Shown here one piece after another: positions 10,544 through 19,989 of a stretch of 64,000 nucleotides of DNA. The notes under the pieces were generated by a model. It was not told the DNA's origin, did no database searches, and was given only the letters and a program-made list of their open reading frames with translations. Positions within the stretch are counted from its first letter, which is position 1. The number at the start of each line of letters is the position of its first letter. The stretch covers positions 1-64,000 of the forward strand of contig LJXT01000002.1 in NCBI GenBank assembly GCA_001314815.1, written 5' to 3'. A program made the position numbers and the translations under genes. The stretch comes from Algoriphagus marincola HL-49 (GTDB taxonomy: Bacteria; Bacteroidota; Bacteroidia; Cytophagales; Cyclobacteriaceae).

Positions 10544-11566
10544 ATGCAAATCAACGACCATAACCCACTTCCACCTTATCATCCTGATTCAAGCAGATAC
10601 TCAGGAATGAAGTATCGAAGAACGGGACGAAGTGGATTACTTTTGCCCGAGATAAGCTTGGGACTTTGGCATAATTTCGGCCACAATGCGGATTTCACTT
10701 TAGGGCGAAAAATCCTCAGAAGAGCTTTTGACCTAGGAATTACGCACTTTGATTTGGCGAATAATTACGGCCCTCCTTTTGGATCGGCAGAGGAGAATTT
10801 TGGAAGAATACTTCAGAAAGACTTTAGTGCTTACCGGGATGAATTAATTATCTCTTCTAAAGCAGGTTGGGACATGTGGCCCGGTCCCTACGGAAACTGG
10901 GGTTCTAGGAAATACCTCATCGCAAGCTGCGACCAGAGTTTAAAACGAATGGGCTTGGACTACGTGGATATTTTCTACCATCATAGACCAGATCCGCACA
11001 CGCCTTTGGAAGAAACCATGGGAGCACTTAACCAATTGGTAAGGCAAGGAAAAGCTCTCTATGTAGGCATTTCCCAATACAGCGCAGAAGACACTGCCAA
11101 AGCCTATCAAATATTGAAAGATTTGGGAACCCCATTGCTAATTCATCAACCAAGATACAGCATGCTTGATCGTTGGGTAGAAGATGGACTTTTGGACGTC
11201 TTGGGAGACAAAGGAGTGGGAAGTATCGCTTTTTCTCCCTTAGAGCAGGGTCTTTTGACTGATAAGTATCTAAAAGGGATTCCTGAAGACTCAAGAGCTG
11301 CAAAAGATGGAAGATATCTCAAACCTGAACAAATCAGCGATGATAAAATCGAAATGATCAAACAACTCAATGAAGTGGCTAGCGGGAGAGGACAAACCCT
11401 CGCTCAAATGGCCATTGCCTGGCTACTGAAAGACTCGAGAATCACCTCCGTACTCGTCGGAGTGTCTAAGCCCGAACAATTGGATGATAACGTTTCCGCA
11501 ATTGGAAACAGCGAGTTTAGTGTAGAGGAGATCACAAAAATTAAATCGCTGATCGGAGCTAAATGA
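10544..11566 (+). CDS. Aldo/keto reductase (YghZ/L-glyceraldehyde-3-phosphate reductase-like)
   Basis: FDLANNYGPPFGSAEENFG, SSKAGWDMWPGPYG, DYVDIFYHHRPD. Confidence 0.93.
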   Translation: MQINDHNPLPPYHPDSSRYSGMKYRRTGRSGLLLPEISLGLWHNFGHNADFTLGRKILRRAFDLGITHFDLANNYGPPFGSAEENFGRILQKDFSAYRDELIISSKAGWDMWPGPYGNWGSRKYLIASCDQSLKRMGLDYVDIFYHHRPDPHTPLEETMGALNQLVRQGKALYVGISQYSAEDTAKAYQILKDLGTPLLIHQPRYSMLDRWVEDGLLDVLGDKGVGSIAFSPLEQGLLTDKYLKGIPEDSRAAKDGRYLKPEQISDDKIEMIKQLNEVASGRGQTLAQMAIAWLLKDSRITSVLVGVSKPEQLDDNVSAIGNSEFSVEEITKIKSLIGAK

Positions 11567-12759
11567 AGCAAATGAAGCCCGGAAAAGCACTCACCTTGAT
11601 TGTGATTGCGCAATTTTTGGGTACTTCCCTTTGGTTTGCAGGTAATGCTGTAATTCCTGAACTTGGGGAGCTCCTAGGTAGATCCGAACTGACAGGTGCC
11701 GTTACCTCGGCCGTTCAGTTCGGATTTATTTCCGGCACCCTTGTATTTGCTCTTCTGTCGATTCCAGATCGATTTTCACCCAGCAAGGTATTTCTAGCAA
11801 GCGGATTCCTCGCATCCATTTTCAATTTTCTCATCACCGTACTCCCCTTACATTTTGAAAGCCTTTTAGTATTTCGCTTTTTGGTTGGCTTTTTTCTGGC
11901 TGGAATTTATCCAGTGGGAATGAAAATCGCCTCAGATTACTACGAGAAGGGACTTGGAAAAGCATTGGGACTTTTGGTGGGGGCGCTAGTATTTGGAACG
12001 GCCTCTCCTTATTTAGTGAAGGCCTTGGGGTATCAGCTTTCGTATCAATCGATTTTTTGGACGACATCTGGACTGGCTTTGATGGGAAGTATTTTGGTCG
12101 GGTTTGGTGTGCCTAACGGACCTTATCGCAGAAAAAGTCCCAAGTTTGACTGGCACCTTCTCCCACGCCTCAGTCAAATCAACTCACTTAAAAGTGCAGC
12201 TTCTGGGTATTTTGGACATATGTGGGAGCTCTACACATTTTGGGCATTTGTGCCTGCTTTGATCTATTGGCAAATGCTGCATGCGCCCGGGACAGGTCAA
12301 AATGCCATCTTTTCTTTTTCAATCATCGGTATAGGCGCGCTATCCTGTGCCTTGGGAGGCTTCATTGCAGAGAAAATTGGAAGTCGCTCTGTGGCTTTGA
12401 TTTCTTTAATTGGATCAGGAATCTGTTGTCTTTACTTATGGATTTTGCCTCCAAATGCGGGAGGATTAGGTGTAGTATTCCTTTTCATCTGGGGGATTCT
12501 GGTCACAGCCGATTCTCCACAGTTCTCTACTTTAGTTGCCCAAGCCACCCCGGCCGAGTACCGAGGGACTGCACTGACATTAGTCAATTGCTTGGGGTTC
12601 GGGCTGACGATCTTATCCATTCAATGGACCGAATGGTTGATTGCAGTGCTAGGTATACAAACTGCCATGGGCTTATTGAGTATAGGACCCATGCTTGGGA
12701 TTTTTCTGTTCAAAAAATTCCAAAAAAAAGAGGCCCTGTCTCGAGGCCTCTCTAGGTAG
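11563..12759 (+). CDS. MFS transporter
   Basis: 12-TM MFS-like protein; ATGA overlap with upstream AKR. Confidence 0.88.
   Translation: MKQMKPGKALTLIVIAQFLGTSLWFAGNAVIPELGELLGRSELTGAVTSAVQFGFISGTLVFALLSIPDRFSPSKVFLASGFLASIFNFLITVLPLHFESLLVFRFLVGFFLAGIYPVGMKIASDYYEKGLGKALGLLVGALVFGTASPYLVKALGYQLSYQSIFWTTSGLALMGSILVGFGVPNGPYRRKSPKFDWHLLPRLSQINSLKSAASGYFGHMWELYTFWAFVPALIYWQMLHAPGTGQNAIFSFSIIGIGALSCALGGFIAEKIGSRSVALISLIGSGICCLYLWILPPNAGGLGVVFLFIWGILVTADSPQFSTLVAQATPAEYRGTALTLVNCLGFGLTILSIQWTEWLIAVLGIQTAMGLLSIGPMLGIFLFKKFQKKEALSRGLSR
12722..12751 (-). terminator. Rho-independent terminator of the minus-strand gene, embedded in the 3' end of the MFS CDS
   Basis: Minus strand AGAGGCC-TCGAGACAG-GGCCTCT followed by T7-8. 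Confidence 0.75.
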
Positions 12760-12777
12760 CTTCAAACCGGACTATCA

Positions 12778-13569
12778 CTACCTAACTACATTTTCTAACG
12801 TTGCTAAATAAACCCATTTTTGGTCACGAGAGTTCAAACCTTCATTGACCGCTCTTCGCTGCGCGTCGGATTGCTCCATGTCTTCGTAGGCTTGCGCATT
12901 GAAAAACTGCATGTAATCCTTGTAAACATTCATGGTCAAATGTGTGGATTTAGCCTCAGTACCGAGCGGAAGGGCTGTTCGTAGCAAGCTCCAATGTCCC
13001 ATCAGGCCTTGTTCAATTCGCTTCTCATGAATAGGCTTGAACACCTCCTCCTCGGCTTTTTCGTAAGCGGTGAAATTACCCTCACGAGCTTTCATCAGGT
13101 CAAAAGATGCCAATGAACCTGGTTTCATCTGGAAATTATCTTCAGTACAAACAATCTCTTTCATATAAAGCCGCATGGGCATTTCTCGCATGGAAAGGGA
13201 GTTTTCAAATAGTTTCACTACCTGAGCTTCGTTTAGATGAGGGTAGGCTATTTTGGTGTATTCGATCATCTTAGTCTCATCCATCCCACTCATCATTTTG
13301 ACTGGGTCGTCATAGTGTGTGATCATGATGTACTGAAAATCCGATTGATCAGCTCCAGACTGAAGAGTCCAAAAGTCCCAACCTGCAATTTGATTATCAT
13401 TGCGTGCCTGTCGATACACTTTTTCCATCAAATCCTTGAATTCTATGTAATCAAAAAGCTGATCGCTTTCCACTTTTACAAACTCAAGTACCATAAAACG
13501 TTCCTTTTGCGCCTCAGCGGTGAAGGCCAAAATCATACATGCCAAAAGAAGTAAAATAGGCTTTTTCAT
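12778..13569 (-). CDS. Secreted hypothetical protein
   Basis: Signal peptide MKKPILLLLACMILAFTAEAQ; no recognised catalytic motif. Confidence 0.7.
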   Translation of the reverse strand: MKKPILLLLACMILAFTAEAQKERFMVLEFVKVESDQLFDYIEFKDLMEKVYRQARNDNQIAGWDFWTLQSGADQSDFQYIMITHYDDPVKMMSGMDETKMIEYTKIAYPHLNEAQVVKLFENSLSMREMPMRLYMKEIVCTEDNFQMKPGSLASFDLMKAREGNFTAYEKAEEEVFKPIHEKRIEQGLMGHWSLLRTALPLGTEAKSTHLTMNVYKDYMQFFNAQAYEDMEQSDAQRRAVNEGLNSRDQKWVYLATLENVVR

Positions 13570-13767
13570 AATATGGTTTATTTTAGGGTTCATTGCTTTT
13601 CCTATAATTTAAAAAAATTATTCTGCCATTTATAAAAATTATGAAATAAAATTTTAAAAATTTCCGAAATCTCCAATGTATTTCGAAGGGTTTCTCACTT
13701 ACAAATCCACATTTTTTTTAATTTAATACCGGAATAATTGGTAATTTGACAAGAAACTGAGGAAAAT

Positions 13768-14889
13768 ATGAATGGAATTTCAAGAAGGAGCTGGCTGAAA
13801 AAAATCGGACTCGGAGGTGGTGTAGCCCTCATGAGCGGAGGGCTTTTAAGTCCACTGAGTGCCGAAGAGATCAAAAAGTATAATCCTAGACCCCTCGAAG
13901 GCCCCATCAGGTTGGGTTCAAATGAAAACCCATATGGCCCCTCTGAGAAAATGCGGGAGGCAATGATCGATAATTTTGACTTGGGATGCCGCTATCCCTG
14001 GAGCTACAATTCAGACTTGGTCAAAATGATTTCCGAAAAAGAAGGTGTACCCGAGGATCATATCGTCTTAGTGGCCGGTTCGACAGAGGGGCTTAAGATT
14101 ACAGGAATCACTTTTGGTCAAGGAGGAGAAATTATTTCCTGTGCACCGACTTTTCTTTCGATGATGGATTATGCGGAATTGTGGGGTACAGATATCAACT
14201 GGGTTCCCCTCAATAAGGATCTCGATTTTGACCTTGATGAAATTGAAAAGAGGGTTTCTTACCAGACAAGGCTTGTTTTCCTTTGTAATCCAAACAATCC
14301 AACCGGAAAACTCCTTCCTGCTGATCGCGTGATGGATTTCTGTGAAACAGTAAGTAAAAAGACCGTGGTTTTCAGTGATGAAGCATATTATGACTACATC
14401 ACAGAGCCCAACTATCCTTCCATGGTTGAATTGGTCAAGAAAGGAATGGATGTGATCGTCTCCAGAACCTTTTCCAAGGTCTATGGACTGGCCGGAATCA
14501 GATTAGGCTATTTGATTGCTAGACCTGCCTTGGCTCAGAAACTACGCGAACGGGTCGTAGCCAACACCAATATTATGGCGATTGGGGCCGGAAAAGCAGC
14601 CCTTCAAGATGCAAATTTTTATAAATTCTCTTTGGAGAAAACCACCGAGTCCAGAAATGCCATCATTCAAACACTCAAAGAACTAAACAGACCCTATTTA
14701 GAAAGTCATGCAAATTTTGTCTTTTTCCAATCAGGAAAAGATATCAATGAACTAAACAAAGCATTTGCTGATCGGGGTATAATTATCGGCAGGCCTTTTC
14801 CGCCCCTGAATGATTGGTGTAGAATATCCACCGGAACGCCCGAAGAAGTCGCCCTATTCAATAAACATCTAAAGGAAATATTAGCATGA
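13768..14889 (+). CDS. PLP-dependent aminotransferase, HisC-like, with Tat signal
   Basis: SRRSWLKKIGLGGGVALMSGG twin-arginine start; LGSNENPYGPS, CNPNNPTG, SRTFSKVYGLAGIRLGY (PLP lysine region). Confidence 0.88.
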   Translation: MNGISRRSWLKKIGLGGGVALMSGGLLSPLSAEEIKKYNPRPLEGPIRLGSNENPYGPSEKMREAMIDNFDLGCRYPWSYNSDLVKMISEKEGVPEDHIVLVAGSTEGLKITGITFGQGGEIISCAPTFLSMMDYAELWGTDINWVPLNKDLDFDLDEIEKRVSYQTRLVFLCNPNNPTGKLLPADRVMDFCETVSKKTVVFSDEAYYDYITEPNYPSMVELVKKGMDVIVSRTFSKVYGLAGIRLGYLIARPALAQKLRERVVANTNIMAIGAGKAALQDANFYKFSLEKTTESRNAIIQTLKELNRPYLESHANFVFFQSGKDINELNKAFADRGIIIGRPFPPLNDWCRISTGTPEEVALFNKHLKEILA

Positions 14890-15434
14890 TGGAATCGGTT
14901 CATTTGGAAAATGACCAAATCCTGCTCAGACCAATTCTCGAGCAGGATTTTTCTTTGCTTCAATCAAAGACTCAAGACCATGCACTTTGGGATTTTTTTA
15001 CGCATAATCTTTCTACCATGGCTGGGATGAGGGATTGGGCTCAACCGGCTATGAATGGGGAAAGGTTGCAGTTTGTGGTAGTTGATAAAAAAAGCGGTGT
15101 ATTGATGGGTTCGACTGCATTTGGGAATTATTCAGCAAGAGACCAGCGGATAGAAATTGGCTGGACTTGGTTGGGAAAAGACTTTCATGGAAAGGGAATC
15201 AATCGCCAAATGAAATATTTGATGCTTTCCCATGCCTTTGAAAAATTGGGAATGCAACGGGTCGAAATCAAAACCGATGTACTGAATATCTCAGCCCGTA
15301 AAGCAGTAGAAAAGATGGGTTTTGTAGAAGAGGGTGTTCTTCGAAGCCATACCCTACTTTCGACAGGTCGAAGGAGAAATACGATTTACTACAGCATCTT
15401 AGCTGATGAATGGAACATACTCAAAAAAAAATGA
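14886..15434 (+). CDS. GNAT family N-acetyltransferase (RimJ/RimL-like)
   Basis: IEIGWTWLGKDFHGKGIN and SARKAVEKMGFVEEGVLR. Confidence 0.9.
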   Translation: MMESVHLENDQILLRPILEQDFSLLQSKTQDHALWDFFTHNLSTMAGMRDWAQPAMNGERLQFVVVDKKSGVLMGSTAFGNYSARDQRIEIGWTWLGKDFHGKGINRQMKYLMLSHAFEKLGMQRVEIKTDVLNISARKAVEKMGFVEEGVLRSHTLLSTGRRRNTIYYSILADEWNILKKK

Positions 15435-15455
15435 CCCCAAGAGGAGTCATTTTTA
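15422..15455. terminator. Terminator between convergent GNAT and ABC1-kinase genes
   Basis: AAAATGAC-C-CC-AAGA-GG-A-GTCATTTTT with A/T tracts both sides. Confidence 0.75.
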
Positions 15456-15479
15456 ACCTTAACCTTTCACAAAAAAGTT

Positions 15480-16802
15480 TTAGGATGCCAGCCAATCTGG
15501 CTTTGTAGTATCTACTGTCGCACCCAACTGATTCAACAAATTGTAAAGCCCGAAGTACGTTCGGTTGATATACAGTCCATGTCTGGATCCACGAGCTTGA
15601 CGTGATTTTTTAAACATCTTATCATTGGAAATTCGATCTCCGAGTTCGAAGATTTGCTCAAAGAATCCATCATCTGCAAAATCAAACCGATCCACATGAA
15701 AGGGCTTTCCCAATAGCGAAATCATTTCCTTGAAAACACCCTTGAAATACGCCTTTTCCAGATCGGTATCTTTATCTGAGATAAACTCCAGATTATAGAA
15801 GATCTGATTCAACTCTTCTTCCTTGATCAGGAGATCCTTTTTGATCAATGAGAAATAGCCGTGGTAAAAATCCTCCGGAATTACTTTCACACAACCAAAA
15901 TCAATGATTCCCAGCACATCACCTTCCTGAACGATAAAATTACCAGGATGAGGATCTGCATGGACTTGCATGAGATTATGAACCTGATGGTGATAAAAAT
16001 CCCAAAGCGCCTGCCCAATTTGATTTTTGGCTTCTTGGGTAGGGTTTGTTTCTAACCACTCTTTGATATGATTACCCTGAATCCAATCCATGGTGATGAT
16101 TCGCTCAGAGCTAAATTCATCGTAGTAGTTTGGAAAATTCAAATTAGCAATATGTGAACAAGCACCGGAAATCTCTCGAGAGCGCTGAATCTCCAACTGA
16201 TAGTCTGTTTCCTCCAGAAGCTTTTCCTCCACTTCTTCCATGTAATGATCCAACTCCTTCTCATTCATGTTGAGTAGTCTGAGTGCAAAAGGACGAACCA
16301 ATTTGAGATCAGAACTTACTGAATCTGCTACTCCCGGATATTGAATTTTAACTGCTAAAACCTTGTCACCCTTAGTAGCTTGATGCACCTGGCCAATCGA
16401 TGCTGCATTGACCGCTGATCGGGTAAAGGTATCGAATAGCTGCTCTGGACCTTTGGAGAAGTATTTTTGGAAGGTTTTCACTACCAAAGGATACGAAAGA
16501 GGCGGCGCAGAATACTGTGCCATGGTGAATTTGTCCTGATAGGCTCTAGGTAGGAGATTTTTGTCCATAGACATCATCTGAGCTACTTTCAAGGCAGAGC
16601 CTTTCAGCTGACTAAGCGATTTATAAATATCTTCCGCATTGCTTTGATGCAAACCCTCCTTATCCAAAGCGGGATTTACCATCTTTTTGGCATAATGCCT
16701 GACATAATTGCCGCCCACTTTTGCACCGGTGGAGATGAATTTTGCAGCTCGCTGTACTTTAGAAACTGGAATGGATTCCTGTTCTCTTAATTTTTCAGGC
16801 AT
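15480..16802 (-). CDS. ABC1/UbiB (AarF) atypical kinase family protein
   Basis: KGSALKVAQMMSMD, AASIGQVHQA, HADPHPGNFIV, GIIDFGCVK. Confidence 0.93.
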   Translation of the reverse strand: MPEKLREQESIPVSKVQRAAKFISTGAKVGGNYVRHYAKKMVNPALDKEGLHQSNAEDIYKSLSQLKGSALKVAQMMSMDKNLLPRAYQDKFTMAQYSAPPLSYPLVVKTFQKYFSKGPEQLFDTFTRSAVNAASIGQVHQATKGDKVLAVKIQYPGVADSVSSDLKLVRPFALRLLNMNEKELDHYMEEVEEKLLEETDYQLEIQRSREISGACSHIANLNFPNYYDEFSSERIITMDWIQGNHIKEWLETNPTQEAKNQIGQALWDFYHHQVHNLMQVHADPHPGNFIVQEGDVLGIIDFGCVKVIPEDFYHGYFSLIKKDLLIKEEELNQIFYNLEFISDKDTDLEKAYFKGVFKEMISLLGKPFHVDRFDFADDGFFEQIFELGDRISNDKMFKKSRQARGSRHGLYINRTYFGLYNLLNQLGATVDTTKPDWLAS

Positions 16803-16804
16803 GA

Positions 16805-17470
16805 TTATTTTGTTTGATAGAGAAACTTAGCGAAATCCAAAAAGCTGTCTAGGGCGCTTTTTCCCATCAAGTCAAAGGCTAAATTGACAGACTTTTCGAT
16901 AGCCGCATCGGTCTTTTCGAATCCAGGAGTCTGGTCGGACAACCAATAATTGAATACAAACAGGACTTGAAGCCACAGCGCCTCATCGTACCTGTCTGAG
17001 ATAATCGGGCGATTAGCAATCTCTTGAGTTTCTTTCCCTTCGAGGATAATCTCACTGGCAAAGTCTTTAAATCTTTCCCGAAAAATCTTCATTTCTGAAG
17101 GCAGGGGTGACATAGCCTTTGGCTTTCCACCATAGAGACTTAATAAATAAGACCTATTGTTTTTTAGGACCTCGATCCAGGTAAACAAGAAACCAAGAAA
17201 TTTCTCTCTTACTGAATATTCCTTGTAAACTTCCTGAGATTCAAGCTGGGAGACTGTTTCGTCAAATAGCTCAACCCAAATGGCTGATTTGATTGAATCG
17301 AAAGAGGTGAAGTAGGTGTAAAACTCACCCTCAGTCATCTTCAATTGTTTAGAAAACTTGAAAATAGATACTGGTTCATTCCCATGCTCAAGTACATGGT
17401 GCATGTAAGATTCGAGGATAATTTTTCTGTAATCCTTTTTAGCGGATTTCTTTTTGGTCGTCGTTTCCAT
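16805..17470 (-). CDS. TetR-family transcriptional regulator
   Basis: N-terminal HTH KIILESYMHHVLEHGNEPVSIFKFSKQLKMTEGEFYTYFTS; 2-bp from ABC1 gene. Confidence 0.8.
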   Translation of the reverse strand: METTTKKKSAKKDYRKIILESYMHHVLEHGNEPVSIFKFSKQLKMTEGEFYTYFTSFDSIKSAIWVELFDETVSQLESQEVYKEYSVREKFLGFLFTWIEVLKNNRSYLLSLYGGKPKAMSPLPSEMKIFRERFKDFASEIILEGKETQEIANRPIISDRYDEALWLQVLFVFNYWLSDQTPGFEKTDAAIEKSVNLAFDLMGKSALDSFLDFAKFLYQTK

Positions 17471-17530
17471 TTATGGTTTACTGATTCTCCTAGTAAACAC
17501 CGGAAAGCTTGGCTAGGTTTGAATTTTAAA

Positions 17531-17560
17531 TAAAAAAAGCCGAATCCTTCGACTCGGCTA
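17531..17560 (-). terminator. Terminator downstream of hslV
   Basis: Minus strand AGCCGAGTC-GAAG-GATTCGGCT-TTTTTT, one G-U pair. Confidence 0.85.
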
Positions 17561-17572
17561 GCCAAGTAGGTT

Positions 17573-18115
17573 TTAACCGCTGACTTTTTCGATCACCAAA
17601 TTATGATTGGTGTAAATACAAACGTCTGCGGCGATGTGAAGACTTTCTCTCACCATCTCTTCTGCCGTGAGGTGTGTCGCATACTTTTTCAAAGCTCTTG
17701 CTGCTGATTGGGCGTACATACTACCCGAACCAATCGTCGCGATTTCCAAATCCGGCTCGATTACATCTCCTGTTCCGGATATAATCAAAATATCATCCTG
17801 ATCAGCTACAATCATCATCGCTTCAAGCTTACTCAGCATGCGGTCCATTCGCCATTCTTTGGCCAACTCCACAGCTGCACGCTTCATATTATTGCCAAAG
17901 GCTCCCAATTTCTCCTCAAACTTCTCCAATAAGGTGAAGGCATCAGCAGTCGATCCTGCGAAACCAGTGACAATTTTTCCGCCTTGCAAAACACGGATTT
18001 TCTTTACACTGCTTTTAGCTACGGTATTTCCCAGGGTCGCTTGACCATCTGCTCCTATCACAGTTTCTCCATTATGCTTGATTGCAACGACGGTAGTTGA
18101 TTTTATTCTTTCCAT
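17573..18115 (-). CDS. hslV: ATP-dependent protease proteolytic subunit HslV
   Basis: TTVVAIKHNGETVIGADGQATLGN..., GFAGSTADAFTLLEKFEEKL. Confidence 0.95.
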   Translation of the reverse strand: MERIKSTTVVAIKHNGETVIGADGQATLGNTVAKSSVKKIRVLQGGKIVTGFAGSTADAFTLLEKFEEKLGAFGNNMKRAAVELAKEWRMDRMLSKLEAMMIVADQDDILIISGTGDVIEPDLEIATIGSGSMYAQSAARALKKYATHLTAEEMVRESLHIAADVCIYTNHNLVIEKVSG

Positions 18116-18191
18116 TTCAAAAGTTTTATTGAGTAAATATTCTCTAGAACATTAAGATTCCGGATTGTATTACCAATAACTGTTCTAAAGC

Positions 18192-18219
18192 AAAAAGTCC
18201 TGCGAAAACAGGACTTTTT
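18192..18219 (-). terminator. Terminator downstream of PDH E2
   Basis: Perfect 11-bp stem AAAAAGTCCTG-CGAAAA-CAGGACTTTTT. Confidence 0.85.
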
Positions 18220-18233
18220 GACAGATTTTCTAA

Positions 18234-19871
18234 TTAGATGAGAATTCTGACCGGGTCTTCTAAGAGGCCTTTGAGTGTAAGAAGGAATGCAGATCCAACT
18301 GCTCCATCTACTACTCGGTGATCGCAAGAAAGCGTCACCTTCATCACATTTCCAACCTTCATTTCGCCGTTTTTGACGATGACAGTTTCCTTGATACCGC
18401 CTACTGCCAAGATACAAGCATCCGGTGGATTAATGATAGCTGTGAATTCTTCGATACCGAACATTCCCAAATTGGAGATGGTAAAGGTATTACCTTCCCA
18501 ATCTTTTGGTTGCAATTCTTTGTTTTTAGCCTTTCCGCCAAGCGTTTTGGCCTCGTTTGAGATTTGAGAAAGAGACTTGCTATCTGCGAAACGAATCACA
18601 GGAACTAATAGCCCTTCCTCCACAGCAACTGCCATACCGATATGGATATGATCGTTGTAGCGAATCTTGTCCCCTAACCAGCTTGAGTTTACTTTCGGAT
18701 GCTGTCTCAAAGCTGCTGCAGTAGCTTTGATCACCATATCATTAAAGGAGATTTTGACTGGAGCAATTTCGTTCATGCTCTTTCTCGCTTCAATAGCCTT
18801 ATCCATGTTGATTTCCATGGTAAGGTAGAAATGAGGAGCTCCGAATTTACTTTCCGCCAATCGCTTCGCGATGACTTTACGCATTTGAGAGACATTCTCT
18901 TCCCGGAAACTCTCCTGCCCTACTGCCGGCATTACTGCAGATGCTGAGCTTGAAGCAGCTGGTGCTGCAGTCGGAACAAAGTTTTCGACATCTCTTTTAA
19001 TAATTCGGCCACCATCTCCAGATCCAGCTACCTGTCGGATATCGATTCCTCTTTCCTCTGCTATTTTCTTCGCCAAAGGAGAAGCTTTCACACGCTCACC
19101 ATCTGCCAAAACTGGAGCAGGACTTGGTGTAGAGGCTGTTTGAGATTCTTTTTTCTCAGGTTGAGGACTAGGTTTAGATTCCTGCTTAGGCGCTTCCTCC
19201 TCTTCACTTTCTCCGGCCATTTCTTGCTCATGAGCCTTGAGAAGCGTTTCGTAATCGGCTCCTTTCTCACCGATTACGGCTATCACACCGTCTACAGGGA
19301 CGCTATTCCCCTCTTCAATACCTATGTAAAGTAAGTTTCCGTCTTCATAGGATTCTAGCTCCATCGTCGCCTTGTCAGTTTCTACTTCCGCGATGATTTC
19401 ACCAGACTTAATATCATCTCCCACTTTCTTCAACCAAGCCGAAATAGTCCCTTCCTGCATGGTATCGGACATCTTAGGCATGCTGATGATAGTTGCATTG
19501 ATAGAAGAAGTATCGATCTTCTCCTTTGATTTTGGCTTTTCGGTCTCCTTCTTAGGCTCTTCTTTTTCTTGAGTCTCTTCTTTTTCCTCAGCTGCTGCTC
19601 CATTATCAGAAAGCAGATGCTCGAAATCTTCACCCTTCTCTCCAATCACAGCAATGATCCCATTGACAGGGACTGCTTCTTTCTCTTTTACTCCAATATG
19701 TAATAGGACACCTTCATCGTAGGATTCCAGCTCCATGGTTGCTTTGTCAGTCTCGACCTCGGCTAGGATGTCTCCAGGCTTCACGGTATCCCCAACTTTC
19801 TTCAACCAAGAAGCGATTACTCCTTCTTCCATGGTGTCACTCATTTTAGGCATTCTGATTACTTCGGCCAT
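18234..19871 (-). CDS. Pyruvate dehydrogenase complex dihydrolipoamide acetyltransferase (E2), two lipoyl domains
   Basis: Two lipoyl domains (EVETDKATMELES twice), peripheral-subunit-binding domain, C-terminal catalytic LSCDHRVVDGAVG. Confidence 0.95.
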   Translation of the reverse strand: MAEVIRMPKMSDTMEEGVIASWLKKVGDTVKPGDILAEVETDKATMELESYDEGVLLHIGVKEKEAVPVNGIIAVIGEKGEDFEHLLSDNGAAAEEKEETQEKEEPKKETEKPKSKEKIDTSSINATIISMPKMSDTMQEGTISAWLKKVGDDIKSGEIIAEVETDKATMELESYEDGNLLYIGIEEGNSVPVDGVIAVIGEKGADYETLLKAHEQEMAGESEEEEAPKQESKPSPQPEKKESQTASTPSPAPVLADGERVKASPLAKKIAEERGIDIRQVAGSGDGGRIIKRDVENFVPTAAPAASSSASAVMPAVGQESFREENVSQMRKVIAKRLAESKFGAPHFYLTMEINMDKAIEARKSMNEIAPVKISFNDMVIKATAAALRQHPKVNSSWLGDKIRYNDHIHIGMAVAVEEGLLVPVIRFADSKSLSQISNEAKTLGGKAKNKELQPKDWEGNTFTISNLGMFGIEEFTAIINPPDACILAVGGIKETVIVKNGEMKVGNVMKVTLSCDHRVVDGAVGSAFLLTLKGLLEDPVRILI

Positions 19872-19989
19872 AGGTTTTTGCGCGCTTATCGTGAATTAAA
19901 GTGTCCAAAAATAGTTTTTAAAAAGTCTTTATTCAAATTTACTCTTGTATTTTCGAGAAAGCGATTTCGAACTCGTCTTTTCAAAAAAA

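Noticed and set aside
12222-12755. 177-aa plus-strand ORF
   Set aside because: Out-of-frame shadow inside the MFS gene
17573-18115. hslV without adjacent hslU
   Set aside because: Separated hslU/hslV is plausible in this phylum and hslU may lie outside the window
18234-19871. Internal duplication in PDH E2
   Set aside because: Two lipoyl domains are a normal architecture for this enzyme
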